Shown: piece by piece, positions 56,774-64,000 of the stretch | Layout: each line of letters opens with the position of its first letter | Position numbering within the stretch: position 1 is the stretch's first letter | Assembly (NCBI RefSeq): GCF_000967495.1 | Contig: NZ_JXXU01000020.1 | Location: 23,156-87,155 of the forward strand | From: Vibrio neptunius | GTDB taxonomy: Bacteria; Pseudomonadota; Gammaproteobacteria; Enterobacterales; Vibrionaceae | Direction of reading: 5' to 3' | DNA length: 64,000 nt | Position numbers and translations under genes: made by a program | Notes under the pieces: generated by a model | What the model was told of the DNA's origin: nothing | Seen by the model: only the letters and a program-made list of their open reading frames with translations | Database searches by the model: none

Positions 56774-58967
56774 TCGCGACTCCTTGATTTGACTGGGTTT
56801 GCTCCTGCTGGAAGGCATGTGGTTGAACCGAAGGCTCCTGTGTTAATGGCTGTTTCTCTTCAGTCAAGAGCGGTTCGTGACCCACTTGAGGATCAATAGG
56901 CTGCTGTGCGTCTAGTGGACCGGCATAAACGACACTCCCTTCATTCAAGACCACGACCTTATCTGCCAACTTGATAAGGTCGGGATCGTGGGAAGTAAAA
57001 ATCACGGTGGCGTTTCCTTGTTTCGATTGAACGAAATCACCAAATATACGTTTGGCATTAGGATGAGCATCGGGCACTGGGTTATCCATGAGGAACATTG
57101 GGTAATCATAAACCAAGGCTTTCGCGTCAATCAGGATCTGCGCGACCGTGCCTGACAGCAAGTCAAAAAGGCTGTCCGGTTGAATGCGACTTATCGACGT
57201 ATCCAGCCCATCAGATAAGGTATTGAGCCAGCGCTCACCGCCCACCATTTCAATGGCAGAAATCATTTTCTGTTCTTCGACTTGATGCCCATCGCTTAAC
57301 CACTCTCGAATACTCAGCGTGAGCAAATCAGGATACGCTGCTCGGATGAAGCACCAGTGACGATACAGCTGCGGATCGTATTGAGCGAGGTTAACGCCTT
57401 CCAGCTCAACCATGCCATTTTGAATCGGTTGCAGACCCGCCAGCACTTCAATCAAGGTGGACTTGCCACTCCCAGAGGGGCCAGTGATCGCCACAATATC
57501 ACCGGCTTCAACATCAAAACTTACCCCATTCAATGCAGGGCGACTCTGTTTAGGGTAACGGAGAGTCACTTGATCTAACTTCAAGTTCGGAGCAACCGTT
57601 GGCAATGGGTGATGCTGGTAACTGAATTCACGTTCAGACGGCTGAAACAAAATACGATTGACCTGCAGTTTGGATTGATTAAAGCTATTAAAACGCATCG
57701 CGCTGTTGGCCAACACCTGTGCAGGCCCAGTCACTTTGGAAATCAACATCATTGATGCAATCAAACCACCGGGCGTCATCACTTGCTCGAAAATAAGTCC
57801 AATACCTAAGCCCATAACAGCCAGTGTTGAACCCACTCCAATGAAGTAATAAATCGAGGTGTATCGACTTTGCAGAACCGATTGATTAAACGTAACCGTA
57901 GAGGCAAGCAGATTGGCTTTTTGGAAGCGTTGAATCCAGTGCTCTGAAAACCCAGCACTGCGAATAAAGGCAAGCTTGGACGACAACTCATTCGTCATAT
58001 TTTGACGATTGGTGCCGGCTACCGTCGATTGCATTGACCGCTTACTACTCGAACGTATCGAACGCTTAGCTAACAGGTAATACAGAACCAAAGAGACAAT
58101 TGGAACCAGTACCAACCAGCCACCTAACACACCTATCGCCAGGACAAAAATGGCAATGAAAGGTAAGTCAAACAACGCATTACCGAGTGGTCCTGATAAC
58201 ACACCTGAAATACGCTCAGATAACATCACTTGGTTTTGTTGACTAGACAAGGCCGTTTGCTGGTTTTGAGCATAGCTATTTCTTAATAGTCGCTGCACAA
58301 GGGACTGAGATATCTCGCGGCTGACTCGGTTGGATACAGAAGCAAACACTCGACTACGCAATGTTCTTAACCAGCCCATCATCACAAACAACAATACAGC
58401 TCCAATAGCAATACCTTGTAGTTCATGTCCTGCATCGCCACCAATCACATGGTCATAGATCGACATCGTGATAAAAGGAATAGCCAAGGCAAACAAGTTG
58501 GTGATAAAACTGACAAACAGTAATTTAGGTATAATCGGGCGAAACGCATGTAACCTTTCGCCCACCCAATCAGGAGAAGTCCTCTCCAAGGGTGGGCCGT
58601 CAATGGCAATACAAAATTGAGGCGTGTCAGCGGGTTCTTCTTCGGAGTTATAAGCGGTAAACTGCTTGGCATGCAAATGACCAGAAACCAGCGAATGCTC
58701 CCCAAGAACCAGTAGCACCAGTTTGTGGTCACCTACCTCATCTAAGTTAGCCGCCAAGCGATATGGCAAGGCAAGTCTATCGAACATGGCGAACATATCG
58801 TCGATGGACTCGATGCCATTTTCATCGATCCATTGGTGCGCAAACAACTGGATATTCGCGTTCACTTCCAGATGCCTCAACACAGATAGGCTTTCTGCTT
58901 CAAGAGAGTTCAACTCATCGTGAGGACCGTGCGAATCACCAGATGGACGATTAATTAAACGATTCAT
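56766..58967 (-). CDS. Type I secretion ABC protein with N-terminal C39-like domain and altered ATPase motifs
   Basis: This 733-residue exporter half has an N-terminal peptidase-like domain without catalytic Cys (about 20-150), six membrane helices and a nucleotide-binding domain. Walker A is intact (GPSGSGKST, about residue 497). The signature reads LLSGT instead of LSGGQ. Walker B reads MFLMDNP, so the Asp stays but the catalytic Glu is Asn. The Q-loop Gln is missing (RAAYPDLL), while the switch His is present (TSHD). It presumably binds ATP but should hydrolyse it poorly. Its stop and start overlap the neighbours, so it forms one operon with the second ABC gene and HlyD. Confidence 0.9.
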   Translation of the reverse strand: MNRLINRPSGDSHGPHDELNSLEAESLSVLRHLEVNANIQLFAHQWIDENGIESIDDMFAMFDRLALPYRLAANLDEVGDHKLVLLVLGEHSLVSGHLHAKQFTAYNSEEEPADTPQFCIAIDGPPLERTSPDWVGERLHAFRPIIPKLLFVSFITNLFALAIPFITMSIYDHVIGGDAGHELQGIAIGAVLLFVMMGWLRTLRSRVFASVSNRVSREISQSLVQRLLRNSYAQNQQTALSSQQNQVMLSERISGVLSGPLGNALFDLPFIAIFVLAIGVLGGWLVLVPIVSLVLYYLLAKRSIRSSSKRSMQSTVAGTNRQNMTNELSSKLAFIRSAGFSEHWIQRFQKANLLASTVTFNQSVLQSRYTSIYYFIGVGSTLAVMGLGIGLIFEQVMTPGGLIASMMLISKVTGPAQVLANSAMRFNSFNQSKLQVNRILFQPSEREFSYQHHPLPTVAPNLKLDQVTLRYPKQSRPALNGVSFDVEAGDIVAITGPSGSGKSTLIEVLAGLQPIQNGMVELEGVNLAQYDPQLYRHWCFIRAAYPDLLTLSIREWLSDGHQVEEQKMISAIEMVGGERWLNTLSDGLDTSISRIQPDSLFDLLSGTVAQILIDAKALVYDYPMFLMDNPVPDAHPNAKRIFGDFVQSKQGNATVIFTSHDPDLIKLADKVVVLNEGSVVYAGPLDAQQPIDPQVGHEPLLTEEKQPLTQEPSVQPHAFQQEQTQSNQGVANG

Positions 58968-60598
58968 GCGACAACCCTCTGCTTGTGTTCCCTCTGCACA
59001 ACAATGACTCGATTGGCCAACTCGCGCAGTTGTGAATGGTAGCTCACCATCAGTATCGCGCGCCCCCCCAACAACTCTTCCCGCAACACCTCGACCAGAT
59101 GATTTAAAGCATTAAGATCAAGTGAAGCATCGGGTCTTTCCAACAGTACAACCGGCTTGTCGCTCGCCAATTGAGCAGCAATATTGAGCATTTTCACGTT
59201 GCCCATACTCAAGAGAGAAACACTCTTATGGCCGATTTGTGTTTCCAGTCCATCGGGCAAACGTGTGATTGCTTGGCTTAACCCCAAACGACGAGCATAT
59301 TCATTGGCGCGCCTTGTTTTACTAGGATCGAAGCCACACAAGTTGTCGAGAATAGTACCCGACACCAATTGCCCTTTAACGCCACAATAAGCTGTTATAT
59401 TGGCAACAGAATCCATTGACACTGTGTTGCCATTTATCCAGCATTCACCCGCTTTTAGCTCATCAATACCCGCTATAGACGATAATAAATGACTGTTAGT
59501 ATGGCGCTCTTCACTGTCTAACAAGACCAATTCACCAGCTCTCAGAATCACATCAAGCTGGGCAAGGTCACCATATCGCTCAATAGTCGCCCGTTGGATT
59601 TCGAGCACGTCAAAATCGGCCCTAGAATCATCAACCGCAAGTCCGGGGAAAAACCGATGGGAAACCGTTAAGTCACTCAACTTTTCTATTGCCTGATTGG
59701 CACTATGGATGGTATTGAGCTTGATTCTAATCCCAATAAGCGCGCTTAAAGGCGCGACCGCTCTGCCTGACAAAATCGAACATGCCGCCAGTCCGCCTGT
59801 GGTAAGCTGACCATCCAACACCCATAGACTGCCAGTGATCACGAGTAAAACCGATGTCGCCAAAGCGGCCAACTGAAGACATTCTTGAGTAAAGGCATTC
59901 TGTTGTTCTTCTCTCGCCTTAGACAAAAAGCGTACGTTATTTAAAGACTTAAACTGATTGAAAATTCGAGACTCAACAGCCTGACGTTTGATCCCCTGAA
60001 GGGTCTGGCTCATTAGGATCAAAAAGGCTTTACGCTCCTGCTCATCACGCGATGCTTTTTCACTTAGGCTTTTCACACGAAGCGAAGAAAACCAAACAAT
60101 AACGAGCGTCATTAGCCAAACCGTCAACGGTATCACCACGAGCTCACCGCCAATGTAGGCCACCAATCCTAAAAAAATTATTGCAAACGGTAGATCGATA
60201 AAGCCTGCGATGACGCCACCAGAATACCAATCTTTGACTTTTGAGACGGAGCCCAAACCTTCTTCCACTCCGCCAATACCGAGCTCGCGAAGGTGACTTG
60301 ATGAAGCTGAGGTCACTCTTTCGACCAAGGTTTGATACGTCACACTCTCTGTATTACTGGCCGCGGCGGATAAAGCCCATGTCCGCGCAAATCGTATGAA
60401 GGCTTCCATGGCCAGCGCCACCGTTGCCCCCACTAACAACAGTGTGGCAGTACCGTAACTTTGATTCGGTAAAATCCGATCGTATATTTGTAAAACCGTT
60501 AATGGCACGGCTAAAGAAAGAAGGTTAACCAGCAAAGAAGGCAATATAACCTGCCTTATCCCTCGGACCTTTTTCATTAAACTCGCGGACATATCCAA
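58964..60598 (-). CDS. Second type I secretion ABC protein, degenerate nucleotide-binding domain
   Basis: The 544-residue protein has six membrane helices (RQVILPSLLVNLLSLAVPLTVLQIYDRI at the start, like LapB/PrtD-type exporters) and an ABC domain that has lost its key motifs. The Walker A region reads LDSEERHTNSHLL with no GxxGxGKS/T. The signature is LLSMGN. The Walker B region reads VVLLERPDASLD, so both the Asp and the catalytic Glu are altered. The fold, D-loop and spacing are kept and the frame is intact, so this is not an obvious pseudogene. It overlaps the next ABC gene by ATGA and is the first gene of the operon. It probably pairs with it as a heterodimer. Confidence 0.88.
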   Translation of the reverse strand: MDMSASLMKKVRGIRQVILPSLLVNLLSLAVPLTVLQIYDRILPNQSYGTATLLLVGATVALAMEAFIRFARTWALSAAASNTESVTYQTLVERVTSASSSHLRELGIGGVEEGLGSVSKVKDWYSGGVIAGFIDLPFAIIFLGLVAYIGGELVVIPLTVWLMTLVIVWFSSLRVKSLSEKASRDEQERKAFLILMSQTLQGIKRQAVESRIFNQFKSLNNVRFLSKAREEQQNAFTQECLQLAALATSVLLVITGSLWVLDGQLTTGGLAACSILSGRAVAPLSALIGIRIKLNTIHSANQAIEKLSDLTVSHRFFPGLAVDDSRADFDVLEIQRATIERYGDLAQLDVILRAGELVLLDSEERHTNSHLLSSIAGIDELKAGECWINGNTVSMDSVANITAYCGVKGQLVSGTILDNLCGFDPSKTRRANEYARRLGLSQAITRLPDGLETQIGHKSVSLLSMGNVKMLNIAAQLASDKPVVLLERPDASLDLNALNHLVEVLREELLGGRAILMVSYHSQLRELANRVIVVQREHKQRVVA

Positions 60599-60805
60599 TC
60601 CTTTTCCATCAATATGAAATAAGATTGGTATAAGCTATTGGGTTATGCAAGGTAAGGTTCTGATTTAATGAAATTTTAAGATATAGGTGAGATTCCGTTG
60701 TCTCAATACAGCCTGCTAGTCTAAATAGGAGGCGTTTCACGACCCATCCACCACATTGCGTCAATGATGAGCATCAAGATCAACTCAAGTCATACCAACT
60801 AGGAA

Positions 60806-60836
60806 ATAACTCTAGCATATATAGCGCTAGAGTTAT
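60806..60836. repeat. Perfect 11-bp inverted repeat upstream of the exporter operon
   Basis: ATAACTCTAGC (60806-60816) and GCTAGAGTTAT (60826-60836) are separated by 9 bases. The element lies between the G8 gene's end and the exporter operon start, both on the minus strand. It lacks a T-run, so it is either an operator or a non-standard terminator. The rest of 60599-60956 shows nothing. Confidence 0.6.
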
Positions 60837-60956
60837 CCCACTCTACGGAAAGATCGAACGGTTCAGCGTGCCAACGTCTCTAAATTTAGCTAACTGATAC
60901 GCCATAGCAAACTCAAGACCTCCAGCGTTTGTGTTGCTATGATTTGATTGACCGTA

Positions 60957-63569
60957 TCACAGTGTTATACCCGAAACTTTACCTCCGCTAACGACTTTAT
61001 GTAAAGTTGCGCTTTCAGGTGTGATTTCGCCAAGAAAGGAACGCTTAAACTCTGATTTTAATTGGCGGTTGGTCTTGTCCGCATACTGTTGCTCAACGCA
61101 CTCTTCAGGCTCACTGACTGCGCATAGATTTCCAGACGAACCAGAGACCAATGGAATATACCCACCGTCTTGTTGATCAAAGTACGCTCGGGCATTGAAA
61201 AATGGTTCAAAATCTAGCAACACTTCTTGAGGTGCAAAGAAATACAACGGGTCAACCTTCTTGCCGGAAATCATTGGAAAACCTTTCTGTGGTACCTCAT
61301 CGAAGATTATCTCAGCATCCATCACTATGTTATTTTTGGGGTTTTTGAAAACTATGTTTCCTTTAACCAGTATTGTTGACTGTGTGGGAGCCGTAGACAA
61401 CATACCTACACCAAACCCTTCACCATTCTCGTTGACTAGATGCTCACTTGCAGCATTCACTTGAATGTCGATCCCTGAATTATTGAAAATGCCGCCATCG
61501 ATTGTTACTTGCGCATTTTTGGGCAGTGAAATACCAATTGCGTTTCCAGAAAAGCCCTCAACTTGATTATCGCTCAGTGTCCATCGGTGGGTATTGTGAT
61601 AATAATCGAGATCTAATCCTATAACTTCAGGTTCATCATTGACATAGGCTGGCAATGGATTCTTGCCGTAGTCTTCGAACCCTGTTCGTGCACCAAAGCC
61701 ATAAATTTTCGAGTTTTGGATAGTTATATTGGCGCTATGATTATGTTCAAATCCAACACGGCCGATATTCCATAAAGTCGTACCATCAAACACCATGTTA
61801 AGCTGATCTTTATACATAGGAGGTAAGTCATTCATCCATAAATTTGGATCTGTTTCTGCTGGAGAAACCTTACGATGAAACTCTGTATGGGTGTAATAAG
61901 TCTGAACACCTCTGGCGAAATTATAGGCGGTATTGTTTTTAAAAGGACGAGGCTTTAGGTACCAAACATCCAGAACAAAGTTAGGATATGCCCGCTTCCA
62001 CGCCTTAAGCTCTTGGTTCAAAACAGGAAATTCAGAGGCAGGAACATGAGCATCAATACTCCCTCTCGCCATGCCAAGCCCCTTCTCAACCAACCCTTCA
62101 GTCCAATAAACGTACGCATGGCCACTCGCACCAGATACCACATTACCTTCGACCTTAACCCCAGTACTGTGGAACCAAAAACCGTCTCCCTGCCATGCGA
62201 AATCCTGCCGGCTTTCTCTAAGATCAACGAGGGACTGAGTGGTTTCTCCATCAAAGTATGAATTCCTTGGCCTTGGTGCAGCCATGATTGGATTGCTAGG
62301 GTTAACAGTACGAATGGCAATATTTTCGATAAACGATCCTGTTTCATTGCCTGACTCAGTATTAAATGCGCCTCCCACCACACTATAACTCACATTCCTG
62401 ACAAAATTGACACGGGAAGAATGATTTACGTACCCCCAACCTGGGTCGTTATTGACCACGCATCCCTCAACATGTGCAGGAGTAGCAAGAGGGGTTTGAG
62501 GCTGAGCAGGAAATACTGACGTGTCCAGTCCACCACGATGGAAATGAATAGAATAACGCCCTCTTGGATTGCGTAAGCCATTATTAACAGGAAAACCTGT
62601 GTTTTTGTTCGCATCCAGATCGCTGAAGTCCCAGTCGTCCAAAATAATGCTTTTATCAGTGCGACCAAGGTTGCTTGCCTCTACATAACGCATGTCTACA
62701 TCCAATGTATGCATAAACATAAGGTGACCACGCGGTTTATGGAACTCTCCACTTAGTGCTTTGACGCTCGTATTTTCTGATGAGATAACGATGTTTCGAC
62801 TTAAATTCGCTACATGTACATTTAAATCGGGTACTTGAGATGGCGCCTTATGGTCTCTGACTAATGCAGGGGTAAACGAGACAGTATCACCGTTAATATG
62901 AGTAATGGTGACAACTTCATCACGCTCGAATTCGTCCGTACTATATCGAGAAGCATTGGTGATAGGATCTGTCCCAGCGATAACCAACCGATCGCCAACT
63001 TGCCACCCATTTGGTGTTGAACTTAGTACCAACTCTGTAGCACCGGTTGACAAGTGTTTAGCTAAAGTTAACCAGCTGGTTTTGCTCGCACCATGCATTT
63101 TAGTCGAACCCATGAGAATAGCACCCGGAGCGTATCGCTGAGGGTCTTCTAACTCCGAAGTCCCTCCGCGTTCTGCAAACACTAAACTCGCTGTTACTGA
63201 TTTCGATATTCCGTTGTTACTTGTTCCAATCTCCAGCTGGCTATTCAACGCACCAAACAGATACTCGGTTCTCAATTCAGTATTAGAATCAGTCGCAAAA
63301 TCAAGCTTACCACCACTGCCGATTGTAATAGACTTAAATTCTTCTGGAACGAGACCGTCAACGGTGACTGTAATCCCACTGGGAATCAAGACCCGGTCAT
63401 CATCTATGGGCAAAACCCCGCCCCACGTCGCAGGCGACGTCCAGGGGCCTGATGAGACGGCCGTGACTGTCGCCGTTCCCGCGACTTCCCTTGGTGTTTT
63501 TGCATGTCCGTGCATGACATAAACACAAGCCGCGATAAAGACCAATATATTGCGTGACATTGTAAGCAT
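60957..63569 (-). CDS. Secreted G8-domain beta-helix protein, CEMIP/TMEM2-like
   Basis: The 870-residue protein has a Sec signal peptide (cut near GHA-KTP) and a G8 domain at about residues 40-150 (WTSPATWGGVLPIDDDRVLIPSGITVTVDG). A right-handed parallel beta-helix follows, with GRYSIHFHRGG and VEGCVVNNDPGWGYVNHSS repeats. G8 domains occur in the animal proteins CEMIP (KIAA1199), TMEM2 and polycystic kidney PKHD1. The RY-IHFH motif is shared with the CEMIP/TMEM2 group that acts on hyaluronan. Two Cys near the C terminus (NLCAVSEPEECVEQ) may form a disulfide. The start is ATG 63569, 4 bases behind GGAGG; ATG 63560 is possible. Polysaccharide binding or cleavage is inferred. Confidence 0.82.
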   Translation of the reverse strand: MLTMSRNILVFIAACVYVMHGHAKTPREVAGTATVTAVSSGPWTSPATWGGVLPIDDDRVLIPSGITVTVDGLVPEEFKSITIGSGGKLDFATDSNTELRTEYLFGALNSQLEIGTSNNGISKSVTASLVFAERGGTSELEDPQRYAPGAILMGSTKMHGASKTSWLTLAKHLSTGATELVLSSTPNGWQVGDRLVIAGTDPITNASRYSTDEFERDEVVTITHINGDTVSFTPALVRDHKAPSQVPDLNVHVANLSRNIVISSENTSVKALSGEFHKPRGHLMFMHTLDVDMRYVEASNLGRTDKSIILDDWDFSDLDANKNTGFPVNNGLRNPRGRYSIHFHRGGLDTSVFPAQPQTPLATPAHVEGCVVNNDPGWGYVNHSSRVNFVRNVSYSVVGGAFNTESGNETGSFIENIAIRTVNPSNPIMAAPRPRNSYFDGETTQSLVDLRESRQDFAWQGDGFWFHSTGVKVEGNVVSGASGHAYVYWTEGLVEKGLGMARGSIDAHVPASEFPVLNQELKAWKRAYPNFVLDVWYLKPRPFKNNTAYNFARGVQTYYTHTEFHRKVSPAETDPNLWMNDLPPMYKDQLNMVFDGTTLWNIGRVGFEHNHSANITIQNSKIYGFGARTGFEDYGKNPLPAYVNDEPEVIGLDLDYYHNTHRWTLSDNQVEGFSGNAIGISLPKNAQVTIDGGIFNNSGIDIQVNAASEHLVNENGEGFGVGMLSTAPTQSTILVKGNIVFKNPKNNIVMDAEIIFDEVPQKGFPMISGKKVDPLYFFAPQEVLLDFEPFFNARAYFDQQDGGYIPLVSGSSGNLCAVSEPEECVEQQYADKTNRQLKSEFKRSFLGEITPESATLHKVVSGGKVSGITL

Positions 63570-63737
63570 GGTGCCTCCCAAACGAATTGTTCAATGTCAA
63601 CCCTAGCTCGCTATAGGGTTATAGGTACTTGAGGAATATAGTTTTTCTCCGATAGCTGCTATCTCTCTACTACGAGAGAAGCGAGAGTAATAATAGCGGT
63701 CCCTGAACACCAGCAACTTTACATAACAGCAAGGTTA

Positions 63738-63757
63738 TTCATACAAATGTGTATGAA
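63738..63757. repeat. Palindrome upstream of the G8 gene
   Basis: TTCATACA and TGTATGAA are separated by AATG. The palindrome lies about 170 bases upstream of the G8 gene start and 240 before the next plus-strand gene start. It looks like a dimeric regulator site. The rest of 63570-63992 has no gene. Confidence 0.55.
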
Positions 63758-63992
63758 ATCTCTAACAATTAGAGCGGGAGAAGACATAATTGGGTAATGT
63801 TGAAAGCACAAATTCAACGTTTTCCTTCACATCACTCATCGAACGATGTTGAGGGTTCTCTGGCTCTGACGAATATCATTTTTTAAATCTGACGCAGTGA
63901 ACTTCTCAGCTATTGCAAGCCAAGCAAGATGGAAGATGGTGAATAAGACCGTGTGCTACGCTTATGTGTAAAGTGACATCAAGGAAAATGAT

Positions 63993-64000
63993 ATGAACGC
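63993..64000 (+). CDS. Possible gene start cut by the window end
   Basis: ATGAACGC follows AAGGA by 7 bases, as expected for a translation start. Only two codons are inside the window, so nothing can be said about the product. Confidence 0.3.

Noticed and set aside
58964..60598. Second ABC gene as a pseudogene
   Set aside because: The frame is intact over 544 codons, overlaps its neighbour properly and keeps the membrane domain; only nucleotide-site residues are changed.

Overview
The window looks like chromosomal DNA of a marine gammaproteobacterium, most probably a Vibrio or close relative. The grounds are protein resemblance recalled from memory (TrxC, HopJ-family protein, DoxX/pirin pair, LiuR-controlled branched-chain amino acid genes, LruC-domain and VCBS proteins) and the tRNA-Cys/tRNA-Leu cluster. 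No database search was possible.

Layout. 0-2.6 kb: the end of trxC, an MFS permease, a GNAT acetyltransferase remnant and a DUF4174 secreted protein. 2.6-7.0 kb: an AT-rich gap and then a two-gene block. The first gene encodes a protein resembling subunit A of the XaxAB/YaxAB alpha-pore-forming toxins. The second encodes an unfamiliar 799-residue secreted protein with a coiled-coil and hydrophobic core. 7.1-7.9 kb: tRNA-Cys, tRNA-Leu and a second tRNA-Cys, all on the minus strand, with two recognisable promoters. 8.0-11.4 kb: a YjbR/MmcQ protein, a HopJ-family protein and a chemoreceptor.

12.2-33.6 kb is a branched-chain amino acid degradation region. It has a 2-oxoacid dehydrogenase (E1a, E1b, E2), a diguanylate cyclase, ETF (etfA, etfB), ETF-ubiquinone oxidoreductase and azurin. 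It then has a minus-strand valine-type operon (thiolase, mmsA, acyl-CoA dehydrogenase, enoyl-CoA hydratase, 3-hydroxyisobutyryl-CoA hydrolase, mmsB, SDR). Divergent from it runs the leucine operon liuR-liuA-liuB-liuC-liuE. LiuR-type operators lie between the two operons and upstream of the ETF-QO gene. The operon has no liuD, the biotin-carboxylase subunit, and liuC overlaps liuE directly.

33.6-41.5 kb holds ordinary genes: DMT and LysE exporters, two AraC regulators, a DoxX/pirin pair, small unknown proteins and an AGCS sodium/amino-acid symporter.

41.5-63.6 kb is a surface and secretion region. It holds a lipoprotein with an LruC-domain protein, an EAL phosphodiesterase and a solitary periplasmic binding protein. 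These are followed by a giant (about 2840-residue) VCBS/cadherin-like repeat protein and, convergent with it, a type I secretion operon of two ABC proteins and an HlyD adaptor. Last comes a Sec-secreted G8-domain beta-helix protein resembling animal CEMIP/TMEM2. Both ABC proteins of the secretion operon lack canonical ATPase residues.

The most interesting parts are the toxin-like pair, the degenerate heterodimeric type I exporter with its giant substrate, the G8 protein and the liu operon without liuD.
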